From assembly GCA_045537285.1 (NCBI GenBank), contig JAZSPC010000015.1, forward strand, positions 1 through 38,565: 38,565 nucleotides of DNA, given 5' to 3'. The notes beneath the pieces are model-generated. The model had not been told where the DNA came from. It worked only from the letters and a program-made list of their open reading frames with translations, and searched no databases. The stretch comes from HGM13634 sp045537285 (GTDB taxonomy: Bacteria; Bacillota; Clostridia; TANB77; CAG-508). The translations under genes were made by a program, and so were the position numbers. Within the stretch, counting starts at the first letter, position 1. Every line of letters begins with the position of its first letter. This document shows, piece by piece, positions 23,012 to 31,649 of this stretch.

Positions 23012-23557
23012 CTAATCTAATTTTATATTTTTAAATATTCGTATTTCACAATTTTTCATACCAAGAGAGAAGAGGTCAGATGTTATATTATTAATAATTG
23101 CATTAATAGCAATAGCAGTTCCACCATGGGTTACAAGTAAAATATTTGAATCTGTGTCTTTATACAGGTCATATATTTCTAATAAGAAACCTTTGATTCT
23201 ATTGAACAATGATTTAACACTTTCAACGTTATTCTCTGAAAGATTTAAGTTATAATCCCAGTAATCAAACTTATTTTTTAAGTCATTAGTTCCTTCAAAA
23301 TTTCCAAAACATCTTTCAACTATTCTTCTATCTGTAATTATATCTATATTATGATATTTATTAATTAACTTTGCTGTTTCAAGAGTACGTTTTAAAGTGG
23401 AAGAATATATTACTGTAAAATTGATTTTTTTTAACTGTTCAGCAACTTGATTTGCTTGCTCAATTCCAGTAGAGTTTAATTCTATATCTGTTAAACCTTG
23501 GACAAGTCCTTGTATATTCCAATCTGTTTGTCCGTGTCTTACTACATATAAGTTCAT
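23012..23557 (-). CDS. Histidine phosphatase family protein (phosphoglycerate mutase-like)
   Basis: 181 residues. Phosphohistidine motif VVRHGQTDWN with Arg7 and His8, second arginine Arg57 (STLKRTLETA), proton-donor Glu81 and the second histidine His144 in VTHGGT. These residues define the branch that dephosphorylates small phospho-compounds. Possible roles are a phosphatase for glucosyl-3-phosphoglycerate, cobalamin-type or general sugar phosphates; sequence alone does not decide. The pairing with a glycosyltransferase and the convergent GpgS-like gene make the first worth testing. Confidence 0.87.
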   Translation of the reverse strand: MNLYVVRHGQTDWNIQGLVQGLTDIELNSTGIEQANQVAEQLKKINFTVIYSSTLKRTLETAKLINKYHNIDIITDRRIVERCFGNFEGTNDLKNKFDYWDYNLNLSENNVESVKSLFNRIKGFLLEIYDLYKDTDSNILLVTHGGTAIAINAIINNITSDLFSLGMKNCEIRIFKNIKLD

Positions 23558-23586
23558 CTTAATCTCCTTTGTGATTATTTAGAAAT

Positions 23587-23615
23587 ATTTTAACATAATA
23601 AGAGAAAAAATACAA
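23587..23615 (-). promoter_or_regulatory. Promoter of the histidine phosphatase/glycosyltransferase operon
   Basis: On the minus strand: TTGTAT (23610-23615), 17-bp spacer, TAAAAT (23587-23592), just past the tRNA terminator. Confidence 0.6.
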
Positions 23616-23618
23616 GAA

Positions 23619-23648
23619 AATACAGAATGGAAAAATCCATTCTGTATT
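23619..23648 (-). terminator. Terminator of tRNA-Asn
   Basis: A perfect 13-bp stem (23619-23631 with 23636-23648) immediately downstream of the tRNA on the minus strand, followed by a T-rich tract. Confidence 0.75.
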
Positions 23649-23651
23649 ATT

Positions 23652-23727
23652 TGGCTCCTCGTGTTGGACTTGAACCAACGACCTATCGGTTAACAGCCGA
23701 GCGCTCTACCGACTGAGCTAACGAGGA
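23652..23727 (-). tRNA. tRNA-Asn (anticodon GTT), CCA encoded
   Basis: Reading the minus strand, TCCTCGT pairs with ACGAGGA to form the acceptor stem. The D-arm AGCTCAGTCGGTAGAGC, the anticodon loop CTGTTAA with GTT, and the T-loop GGTTCAAGTCC are all canonical. The first anticodon-stem pair is a C-U mismatch. The 3' CCA is encoded. It has its own promoter and terminator. Confidence 0.95.
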
Positions 23728-23748
23728 ATATTTCTTTCAACATTTTGA

Positions 23749-23777
23749 ATTATATAATATAGTTTATACTTTTTCAA
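23749..23777 (-). promoter_or_regulatory. tRNA-Asn promoter
   Basis: On the minus strand: TTGAAA (23772-23777), 17-bp spacer, TATAAT (23749-23754). The predicted start lies about 15 nt upstream of the mature tRNA. Confidence 0.75.
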
Positions 23778-23823
23778 GTATTTTATGAAAAAAATTCAAA
23801 ATATTTATATTTTTATTAAAAAG

Positions 23824-23852
23824 TTGTGATATAATAATTATAGTGATATTAT
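23824..23852 (+). promoter_or_regulatory. mgtC promoter
   Basis: TTGTGA (23824-23829), 17-bp spacer, TATTAT (23847-23852). The predicted leader before mgtC is under 20 nt, too short for a magnesium riboswitch. Confidence 0.6.
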
Positions 23853-23876
23853 ATTTTACATAGGAGGAATATATAT

Positions 23877-24551
23877 ATGGAAATTTTATTAGAAATTTGG
23901 TCTAATTTTTACTTTCAAAGCATAATAAAGATATTATTAATAATTATATTAGCAGGCATAATTGGTAGACAACGTGATAATTTAAATAAACCAGCAGGAT
24001 TTAGAATTTATACACTTTTAGGATTAAGTGCTGTATTAGTAGTTGCTTGCGGAGAATTTTTATCACAACGATATAGTATAGATCCTTTTAGAATTGCTGC
24101 TCAATTTTTATCTGGAATAGGTTTTATAGGTGCAGGAACAATATTAAGAGATGGATTTAATGTAAAAGGTTTAACAACTGCATCTGGTTTATTTACAGTA
24201 TCATGTATAGGACTATGTGTTGGAGCCGGTTTCTATTTACTTGCAATAATTGCTACATTTGCTACATATTTAATCTTATCAAATTCTGAAAAATTTGATC
24301 ATTTTGAAACAATAGAAGTTGAGGTTCATACAAAAGACGAATTATCAACTTTCATGATTGAATTAGATAAAATTAGTGAAAGATATGAATTAGAGTTACA
24401 AAAAATTGAAGATATAACCGATGAAGAAAATGAGCACAATTCATTAAAAATAGTTTACAGATACAATAGTAAAACAATAACAAAAAACAAAATTTTTACT
24501 GAATTAGCATCAATACAAAATTTAAGCAATGTTAATGAAGTAACACATTAA
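23877..24551 (+). CDS. MgtC/SapB family membrane protein
   Basis: 224 residues. N-terminal MgtC domain with about five membrane helices and the signatures GRQRDNLNKPAGFRIYTLLG and QFLSGIGFIGAGTILRDG (about 75-93). A C-terminal soluble ACT-like domain (150-224) follows. In pathogens MgtC supports growth at low magnesium and regulates ATP synthase; in commensals the role is less clear. It is preceded by GGAGG, has its own promoter and terminator, and stands alone between tRNA-Asn and ruvB. Confidence 0.88.
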   Translation: MEILLEIWSNFYFQSIIKILLIIILAGIIGRQRDNLNKPAGFRIYTLLGLSAVLVVACGEFLSQRYSIDPFRIAAQFLSGIGFIGAGTILRDGFNVKGLTTASGLFTVSCIGLCVGAGFYLLAIIATFATYLILSNSEKFDHFETIEVEVHTKDELSTFMIELDKISERYELELQKIEDITDEENEHNSLKIVYRYNSKTITKNKIFTELASIQNLSNVNEVTH

Positions 24552-24561
24552 ATAATATGTT

Positions 24562-24590
24562 AAAAAAGTGGTTTTTTACCACTTTTTTTG
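24562..24590 (+). terminator. Terminator after mgtC
   Basis: Stem AAAAAAGTGGT with ACCACTTTTTTT around a T-rich loop (24562-24572 with 24578-24588) and a T run. Confidence 0.8.
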
Positions 24591-24619
24591 TTGCATTATT
24601 TCGTATTTAAATATATAAT
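24591..24619 (+). promoter_or_regulatory. ruvB promoter
   Basis: TTGCAT (24591-24596), 17-bp spacer, TATAAT (24614-24619), 37 nt before ruvB and directly after the mgtC terminator. It may also feed the glycan genes downstream. Confidence 0.7.
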
Positions 24620-24656
24620 TACAATGAAAAATATACCATAAAGAAATGGAGCTATT

Positions 24657-25661
24657 ATGGAAGAAAACAAAATAATAAGTCCTGAACTTGAAGACTTTGA
24701 AGAAGAAAGATTAGAAAAATCATTAAGACCCAAAGTTTTAGAAGAATATATTGGACAAGATAAAGTAAAAGAAAATTTAAAAGTATATATAGAAGCAGCA
24801 AAGAAAAGAGGGGAGCCATTAGATCACGTATTGTTATATGGACCACCAGGACTTGGAAAAACAACTCTTTCTAATATAATTTCGAATGAGATGAATTCAA
24901 ATATAAAAATAACATCAGGACCAGCAATAGAAAAGCCAGGAGATTTAGCAGCGCTTCTTACAAATTTAAGTGAATTTGATGTTTTGTTTATAGATGAAAT
25001 ACATAGATTAAACAAAAGTGTAGAAGAGATATTATATCCAGCGTTAGAAGACTATACATTAGATATTATTATTGGAAAAGGACCTAGTGCTAGGTCAATT
25101 AGACTTGATTTACCTAAATTCACATTAATAGGAGCTACAACAAAAGTTGGTTCACTTGCTACACCTTTAAGAGATAGGTTTGGTATTGTACAAAGATTAG
25201 AGTTATACAATCCAGAGGATTTAAAAACAATAGTAAAAAGATCAAGCTCAATATTAGAAATAAATATAGATGATGAAGCAGCTTTTGAGATTGCAAGACG
25301 TTCAAGGGGAACGCCTAGAATTGCAAATAGAATTTTAAAAAGAGTAAGAGATTATGCAGCAATTTTAGGAGATGGAAATATAGACTTAAAACTTGCAAGA
25401 ATAGCTTTAAACAAACTAGAAATAGATGAATTGGGACTAGATGAAATAGATAGAAAAATTTTAGAGACTATAATAATAAAATATGCAGGTGGTCCGGTTG
25501 GGGTTGAAACACTAGCAGCAACAATTGGTGAAGAAGTAGAAACAATAGAAGATGTTTATGAACCATTTTTAATGCAATTAGGATTTATATCAAGAACACC
25601 ACGTGGAAGAATAGCATTAGAACCAGCTTATAGACATATTGGAGTAGTATTTGAAAAATAA
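24657..25661 (+). CDS. ruvB: Holliday junction branch migration ATPase RuvB
   Basis: 334 residues, full length. N-terminal LRPKVLEEYIGQDKVKENL, Walker A GPPGLGKTT (62-70), Walker B LFIDEIHRLN (about 110-119), sensor 1 GATTKVG and the RDRFGI arginine-finger region, then a winged-helix domain (VGVETLAATIGEEVETIEDV; TPRGR). RuvB hexamers drive branch migration with RuvA. ruvA, normally just upstream, is absent here. The gene has its own promoter and is followed after 11 nt by a glycan-type membrane protein. Confidence 0.97.
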   Translation: MEENKIISPELEDFEEERLEKSLRPKVLEEYIGQDKVKENLKVYIEAAKKRGEPLDHVLLYGPPGLGKTTLSNIISNEMNSNIKITSGPAIEKPGDLAALLTNLSEFDVLFIDEIHRLNKSVEEILYPALEDYTLDIIIGKGPSARSIRLDLPKFTLIGATTKVGSLATPLRDRFGIVQRLELYNPEDLKTIVKRSSSILEINIDDEAAFEIARRSRGTPRIANRILKRVRDYAAILGDGNIDLKLARIALNKLEIDELGLDEIDRKILETIIIKYAGGPVGVETLAATIGEEVETIEDVYEPFLMQLGFISRTPRGRIALEPAYRHIGVVFEK

Positions 25662-25672
25662 GAGGGGAAAAC

Positions 25673-27148
25673 ATGAAAAAAGAAAAAATATTTAATATAT
25701 TATTATTCTTATTAATTTTTGTTGCAATATTATCATCGTTGTTGCCAGTAGAACTAAATAGTTTAGATGAAATATGGCAATATACTTTTGCTAGAAATAT
25801 AGGAAACGGATTAGTACCATATAAGGATATTAGCATAACTTCCACTCCATTAATTTCAATGATAGCAGGGGTTATATTAAAATTAACATTTGATGAATTA
25901 ATTGTTATGAGAATATTAGCTGCAATACTTTGCTCAGTTATAATTTATACCGTATATAAATTATTTAAATTATTAAACATTAAAAAAGAAATTTGTGTTT
26001 TATTTACATTTTTGATATTTTTTTTGTTAATGGGAAAATATTGTATAGATTATAATTTTGGAACTTTATTGTTGATATTAATAATTATTTATAAAGAAAT
26101 AAAAAATTATAAAAAAGATGGTGTTTTTGTTAAAGTAAATATAAAGCATGATATTGTTGTGGGACTTTTAGCAGGACTTTGTATAACTACTAAACAAACA
26201 AGTGGATTATTTACATGTCTTGCATTGTTAGGAAATAAGTTATTATTTGTAACAAATAAGGAAGAATTTAAAATATATATAAAGAGTTGTGTTTATCGAG
26301 TAATAGGTATAATAATTCCGGTTTTAGTTTTTATTATATATTTAATAACAAATAATGCTTTGGAAGAATTTATTAATTATTCAATATTGGGGATATCAGA
26401 ATTTACAAATACAATTCCATACACATTCCTATTTGAATGGAATATAGTAGGAGTATTAAGTATATTAGTACCACTAACATTTGTATATACACTAATAGAA
26501 ACAGTTTTTTTTGAAAGAGATAAATTTTCTTATATATTTTGTGTATATGGATTAGCAATGTTTGTTATATGTTTTCCTATTTCAGATCCAATACATTTTT
26601 TAGTAGGAGCTTTACCAACAATTATTCTTATACTATATAAACTTTATAATTTATTAAAGAAAATATTTGCAAAAAAAGAAGAAGTCAAGTTAATAATTAA
26701 CAAAAATTTATTAATTGCCATGGGTGTTATTCTTATTTCTTTTTCATTTGTAAATTTTGTTAATTATTTTAAAAGCAAAGAGACATATTCTCAAAATATG
26801 CACTTTAAATTCATACCAATAAGTTCATACTTGGAAACAAGAATTAATGAAGTAGCAGAATATTTAAGGAAGAATGGAAATACTAGAATATTAAATGGTG
26901 ATGCTGTTGTTTATATGATTGCAGTAGATAGATATAATAAAGATTATGATATGCTTGGAAGAGGAAGCTTAGGGGCTAATGGAGCTAACAGAATAATAGA
27001 AGAAGTATCTAATACAGAAAATATAAAATATTTAGTAGCTAAAGAAGGAATACCAATACAATGGCAGATGCAGACAGAAGTATTAGATTTTATAAAAAAC
27101 AACAAAACAAAAGTTGGAGAAGTGAGCATATTTGATATATATGAATAG
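25673..27148 (+). CDS. GT-C type membrane glycosyltransferase-like protein (PMT/ArnT-like)
   Basis: 491 residues with about ten to eleven membrane helices and a soluble C-terminal part (about 370-491). Right after the first helix is LNSLDEIWQYTFARNIGNG, the acidic first-loop motif of GT-C enzymes, followed by PYKDISITSTPLI, typical of the family. Such proteins transfer sugars from polyprenyl-phosphate carriers on the outer face. Specificity is unknown. It lies between ruvB and the CDP-sugar genes. Ribosome-binding site GAGGGG before ATG. Confidence 0.78.
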   Translation: MKKEKIFNILLFLLIFVAILSSLLPVELNSLDEIWQYTFARNIGNGLVPYKDISITSTPLISMIAGVILKLTFDELIVMRILAAILCSVIIYTVYKLFKLLNIKKEICVLFTFLIFFLLMGKYCIDYNFGTLLLILIIIYKEIKNYKKDGVFVKVNIKHDIVVGLLAGLCITTKQTSGLFTCLALLGNKLLFVTNKEEFKIYIKSCVYRVIGIIIPVLVFIIYLITNNALEEFINYSILGISEFTNTIPYTFLFEWNIVGVLSILVPLTFVYTLIETVFFERDKFSYIFCVYGLAMFVICFPISDPIHFLVGALPTIILILYKLYNLLKKIFAKKEEVKLIINKNLLIAMGVILISFSFVNFVNYFKSKETYSQNMHFKFIPISSYLETRINEVAEYLRKNGNTRILNGDAVVYMIAVDRYNKDYDMLGRGSLGANGANRIIEEVSNTENIKYLVAKEGIPIQWQMQTEVLDFIKNNKTKVGEVSIFDIYE

Positions 27149-27191
27149 CAAAAACTATATTAATTAAAATATAAATAATAAGGAGAAAGTA

Positions 27192-27962
27192 ATGAAAGTA
27201 GTAATTTTAGCGGGAGGATTCGGAACAAGAATCTCAGAAGAAAGCCATTTAAAACCAAAACCAATGATAGAGATAGGAGATAAGCCAATATTGTGGCATA
27301 TAATGAAAGAATATTCACATTATGGGTTTAATGAATTTGTTATATGTTTAGGATATAAAGCACATTCTATAAAAGAATTTTTTGCTGATTATTTTTTACA
27401 TACATCAGATGTAACATTTGATTTAGCTAAAAATGAAATGACAGTACATGATAATTTTGCAGAACCTTGGAAAGTCACATTAGTAGATACAGGGTTAAAT
27501 ACAATGACCGGTGGAAGAGTTAAAAGAATACAAAAATATATTGGTAATGAAACATTTATGCTTACATATGGAGATGGAGTAAGTGATGTTAATATAAAAG
27601 AGCTAGTTGAATTTCATAAAAAGAATAATAAAATAGCAACACTAACAGCTATAAATGTTGGACAAAAATTTGGAGTGTTAGACATTAATGAAAATGGTGA
27701 AATACAAGCTTTTAGAGAAAAAGATAATAAAGATGGAGCATTAATAAATGGAGGATATATGGTATTAGAACCTAAAATTTTTGACTATATAGAGGGTGAT
27801 AGTACAGTATTTGAAAAAGAACCACTAGAAAAAGTTGCAAAAGAAGGACAACTTATAGCATATAAACATGACGGATTCTGGAAATGTATGGATACACTAA
27901 GAGATAAGAATGAATTAGAAAAAATGTGGAATACAAATAATGCCTTGTGGAAGGTATGGTAA
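27192..27962 (+). CDS. rfbF: Glucose-1-phosphate cytidylyltransferase
   Basis: First enzyme of the CDP-3,6-dideoxyhexose pathway: CTP + glucose-1-phosphate to CDP-glucose. 256 residues, family length. N-terminal nucleotide-binding motif LAGGFGTRISEESHLKPKPM and IGDKPILWHIM, the catalytic YGDGVSDVN, and the C-terminal KHDGFWKCMDTLRDK are characteristic of RfbF and distinguish it from thymidylyl- and uridylyltransferases. Followed after 4 nt by the CDP-glucose dehydratase. Confidence 0.95.
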   Translation: MKVVILAGGFGTRISEESHLKPKPMIEIGDKPILWHIMKEYSHYGFNEFVICLGYKAHSIKEFFADYFLHTSDVTFDLAKNEMTVHDNFAEPWKVTLVDTGLNTMTGGRVKRIQKYIGNETFMLTYGDGVSDVNIKELVEFHKKNNKIATLTAINVGQKFGVLDINENGEIQAFREKDNKDGALINGGYMVLEPKIFDYIEGDSTVFEKEPLEKVAKEGQLIAYKHDGFWKCMDTLRDKNELEKMWNTNNALWKVW

Positions 27963-27966
27963 GATT

Positions 27967-29034
27967 ATGGTAGATTTGAATTTTTATAAAAATAAAAAAG
28001 TTTTAATAACAGGTCATACTGGGTTTAAAGGTACATGGCTTTGTAAAATTTTAACAGAAGCGGGAGCAAAAGTAATAGGATATTCACTAACTCCACCAAC
28101 AAATCCAAGTTTATTTGAAATAACAAAAATAGAAAATAAAATAACTTCAATTATTGGAGATATAAGGGATTTAAAACATTTGAAAGAAGTATTTGAAAAA
28201 TATGAACCTGAAATTGTAATTCATATGGCGGCACAACCTATTGTAAGGACGTCATATGAAGAGCCAGTTTATACATATGAAACAAATGTAATGGGAACCG
28301 TAAATGTTTTAGAGTGTGTAAGAAACAGTAAAAGTGTAAAATCATTTTTAAATGTAACCACAGACAAAGTATATAAAAACAGAGAATGGGAATGGGGTTA
28401 CAGAGAAGATGAATACTTAGACGGATATGATCCATATTCAAATAGTAAATCATGTTCTGAACTTGTAACGCATAGTTACAAAGATTCGTTCTTTAATGAT
28501 AATAAAGTAAGAATATCTACTGCAAGAGCTGGTAATGTAATAGGTGGAGGGGATTTTTCAAGAGATAGAATTATTCCAGATTGTGTTAGAGCAGCATTAA
28601 ATGGAGAAAAAATAATTGTTAGAAATCCTAATTCAATAAGACCTTATCAACATGTATTAGAACCATTATTTGCATATTTGATGATAGCGCAAAAACAATA
28701 TGAAGATGAAAACTATGCAGGATACTATAATGTTGGACCAGACGACTGCAATTGTATAACAACTGGTAAAATAACAGATCTATTTTGTAAATATTGGGGA
28801 GAAAAATTAACTTGGGAAGATAGATCTGAAAATAATGCTCCACACGAAGCCAATTTCTTAAAATTAGAATGTTCTAAATTAAAGAATAAATTTAATTGGA
28901 AACCAACTTGGAGCGTAGAAAAGGCTATTGAAAAAACAGTAGAATTTTCAAAAGGATATAAAAATAATCAAGATATAAATGTAATTATGAAGAAACAAAT
29001 TGAAGAATTTATAAACGAAAGTGAGAATAAATAA
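27967..29034 (+). CDS. rfbG: CDP-glucose 4,6-dehydratase
   Basis: NAD-dependent short-chain dehydrogenase that turns CDP-glucose into CDP-4-keto-6-deoxyglucose. 355 residues from ATG 27967; an in-frame ATG at 27940 lies inside rfbF and lacks conservation. Rossmann motif TGHTGFKGTWL (15-25), the family-specific form of GxxGxxG, the VTTDKVY substrate loop and the catalytic YSNSK (YxxxK), then the GNVIGGGDF motif are visible. Tightly packed between rfbF and rfbH. Confidence 0.94.
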   Translation: MVDLNFYKNKKVLITGHTGFKGTWLCKILTEAGAKVIGYSLTPPTNPSLFEITKIENKITSIIGDIRDLKHLKEVFEKYEPEIVIHMAAQPIVRTSYEEPVYTYETNVMGTVNVLECVRNSKSVKSFLNVTTDKVYKNREWEWGYREDEYLDGYDPYSNSKSCSELVTHSYKDSFFNDNKVRISTARAGNVIGGGDFSRDRIIPDCVRAALNGEKIIVRNPNSIRPYQHVLEPLFAYLMIAQKQYEDENYAGYYNVGPDDCNCITTGKITDLFCKYWGEKLTWEDRSENNAPHEANFLKLECSKLKNKFNWKPTWSVEKAIEKTVEFSKGYKNNQDINVIMKKQIEEFINESENK

Positions 29035-29035
29035 T

Positions 29036-30373
29036 ATGTTTAATAATAAAACTGAACAAGATGCAAGAAATGAAATTTTAGATATGGTAAAAGAATATTG
29101 CGATAAATTTCATAATGTAAAAAAAGAATTTAAAGAAGGTGATAGAATACCATATGCTTCAAGAGTTTATGATAATAAAGAAATGGTAAATTTAGTAGAT
29201 GGTGCCTTAGAATTTTGGCTAACATCAGGTAGATATACTAATGAATTTGAAACAAAATTAGCAGAGTATTTAAAAGTAAAATATTGTTCATTAGTTAATT
29301 CTGGTTCATCTGCAAATTTAATTGCATTTATGGCATTAACATCACCACTTTTAAAAGAAAGAAGAATTAACAGAGGGGATGAAGTAATAACAGTAGCAGC
29401 AGGTTTTCCAACAACAGTAACACCTGTACTACAATATGGAGCTGTTCCTGTTTTTGTAGATGTTACAATACCTCAATATAACATAGATGTTAATATGTTA
29501 GAGAAAGCATTGTCTCCAAAAACAAAAGCAGTTATGATTGCACATACTTTGGGAAATCCATTTGATTTAGGAAAAGTAAAAGAATTTTGTAATAAGAATA
29601 ATTTGTGGTTAGTAGAAGATAACTGTGATGCATTAGGATCTAAATATATAATCAATGGAGAAGAAAAATTAACTGGAACAATAGGAGATATTGGAACATC
29701 TAGTTTTTATCCTCCACATCATATGACAATGGGAGAAGGTGGAGCTGTTTATACAGACAACCCGTTACTTCATAAAATAATCAGATCTTTTAGGGATTGG
29801 GGAAGAGATTGTAGTTGCCCATCAGGAGTAGATAATCTATGTAAACATAGATTTGATAAACAATACGGAGAATTGCCAGTTGGCTATGACCATAAATATG
29901 TATATTCTCATTTCGGATATAATTTAAAAGCAACAGATATGCAAGCAGCAGTTGGTTGTGCACAAATTGAAAAACTTCCAAGCTTTGTAGAAAAGAGAAT
30001 ATATAATTTTAACAGACTAAAAGAAGGATTAAAAGATTTAGAAGATAAATTAATTTTACCAGAAGCTTGTGAAAATTCTAATCCAAGCTGGTTTGGTTTT
30101 CTTATTACATGTAAAGAAGGAGTTAATAGAAATGAACTTGTTAAATACTTAGAAGAACATGGTATACAAACAAGAAATCTATTTGCTGGAAACCTAACAA
30201 AACATCCATGTTTTGATGAAATTAGAAATGATGGAAAAAGTTATAGGGTTGTAGGAACCTTAGAAAATACAGATAGAATTATGAATGACACATTCTGGAT
30301 TGGAGTATATCCAGGAATGACAGATGAAAAAATTGATTATATGATTAAATGCATAAAAGAAGAAATTAAGTAA
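29036..30373 (+). CDS. rfbH: CDP-4-keto-6-deoxyglucose 3-dehydratase (E1)
   Basis: PMP- and iron-sulfur-dependent enzyme removing the C3 hydroxyl to give CDP-4-keto-3,6-dideoxyglucose. 445 residues from ATG 29036. It has an aminotransferase fold in which the PLP lysine is replaced by histidine (SFYPPHHMTMGEGG, His228/229), the hallmark of E1. The iron-sulfur cysteines C259-x-C261-x7-C269 are visible, with Cys197 as the likely fourth. The E3 reductase (DdhD/AscD) that normally supplies electrons is not nearby and must come from elsewhere. ATG 29036 is chosen over GTG 29021, which lies inside rfbG. Confidence 0.95.
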   Translation: MFNNKTEQDARNEILDMVKEYCDKFHNVKKEFKEGDRIPYASRVYDNKEMVNLVDGALEFWLTSGRYTNEFETKLAEYLKVKYCSLVNSGSSANLIAFMALTSPLLKERRINRGDEVITVAAGFPTTVTPVLQYGAVPVFVDVTIPQYNIDVNMLEKALSPKTKAVMIAHTLGNPFDLGKVKEFCNKNNLWLVEDNCDALGSKYIINGEEKLTGTIGDIGTSSFYPPHHMTMGEGGAVYTDNPLLHKIIRSFRDWGRDCSCPSGVDNLCKHRFDKQYGELPVGYDHKYVYSHFGYNLKATDMQAAVGCAQIEKLPSFVEKRIYNFNRLKEGLKDLEDKLILPEACENSNPSWFGFLITCKEGVNRNELVKYLEEHGIQTRNLFAGNLTKHPCFDEIRNDGKSYRVVGTLENTDRIMNDTFWIGVYPGMTDEKIDYMIKCIKEEIK

Positions 30374-30394
30374 TAGTGTGTGAAAGGTAGCAAG

Positions 30395-31649
30395 ATGATA
30401 AAAAAGAAAAAAATCGATAAAATAGAAAATGGACATCTTAGTAAGTTGTTATATATAAATTTTGTAATAATTTTAGGTTTATTGATATCGGTATTTACAG
30501 TAATAATAAAAAAAGCTTTAAATATTCCGGCGTATTCAATTATAAATCCCGGCTTAAAATTTAATACTGATTTTAATGATGTATTAATTTTCTCTGCTGG
30601 TCTAGCTGGTGAAGATGCAACGGGTAATTATTTTCCATTCACATATGTCTTTATGAAAATATTAGAATATATTTCCTTAGGAAATTATAAATTAATATAT
30701 TATATAACTTTTTTTATTTGCATAATTACAAGTTTTTGGTTTTGTATAATTTCATTAAAATCTAAAATTAGTAAAGGAAAACTATTTATTAATGTATTAA
30801 TATTTATATGTTTACAGTTCCCTATGATTTTTGTGTTTCAAAGAGGCAATATAGAAATTTTAATTTTAACATTTTGTATCCTTTTTTATGTGCTATATAA
30901 AAAAGAAAAATATAACTTAGCTGCAATAGTACTTTCTTTTGCTGTGTCGATGAAATTGTATCCTGCGTTATTAGCGATGTTATTTATAACTAAAAAACAA
31001 TATAAATCATTTTTTTTATGTGCTGGAATGTCATTAGGGCTAACAATAGTGAGTTTTATTATAATGCAAGATACATTAGGAGGATTATCTCACTATTTGA
31101 GTGGATTTACTAAATTTATTGATATATATGGTAATTTGCAAGGAATGCAGTATAATCATTCTATATTATTTGGAATATATTATATGATATATATAATATA
31201 TGGAGTTAATGGATTGTTTGCAATCTTTAATACTTCAATTATTAATATATATACAATTATTATTGTTTGTATAGCAATTCCGTTAATAATATATATAACT
31301 TTTAATAAAATGGAAGATTGGAAAAAATTGACCATACTGATGCTAATAATTGTATCGTTTCCGCAAATATCTTTTGAGTATACGTTAATATTATTAATAA
31401 TACCAATTATAGAGTTTATAGGAGAGAAAACCCCTAAAAATTTGGAAAACAATACATATTCCATATTGTTTCGGCTTATTATTAATACCGATGAATATAA
31501 AAGAAAAACTATTATATTATGTAACACCTAATATTGGATTAATTTTAAAACCAATAATTATTATTTCTATAATTGTAATAATGTTAATTTCCTACATAGA
31601 AAGTAATAGAAAAAAGTGTAGTAAAAAGGAGTTATATAGTGAAAATTAA
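30395..31649 (+). CDS. GT87-like (DUF2029) membrane mannosyltransferase-like protein, split by a +1 frameshift
   Basis: The first frame (from ATG 30395, 7 nt after AAAGG) encodes a GT-C-type protein with about ten membrane helices and the loop FNTDFNDVLIFSAGL. It continues in frame to 31531, but after YSILF at 31469-31471 the sequence stops resembling the family. Dropping C31472 of the in-frame CGG gives YSILFGLLLIPMNIKEKL and a last membrane helix (LKPIIIISIIVIMLISYIE), ending at 31649 with 417 residues. The restored stop overlaps gtrA by 11 nt, as expected for a coupled operon. The unshifted product would end 108 nt earlier with a charged non-family tail. Confidence 0.75.
31469..31475 (+). 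other. Frameshift site TTT-C-GGC in the GT87-like gene
   Basis: In-frame TTT CGG (31469-31474); the family sequence resumes as GGC TTA TTA from 31473. TTT to TTC is a shift that a single tRNA-Phe can follow. Same T-CGG context as in spoIIIAG. Confidence 0.6.

Noticed and set aside
23853..23876. Magnesium riboswitch before mgtC
   Set aside because: The predicted leader is under 20 nt, too short for an M-box or similar element.
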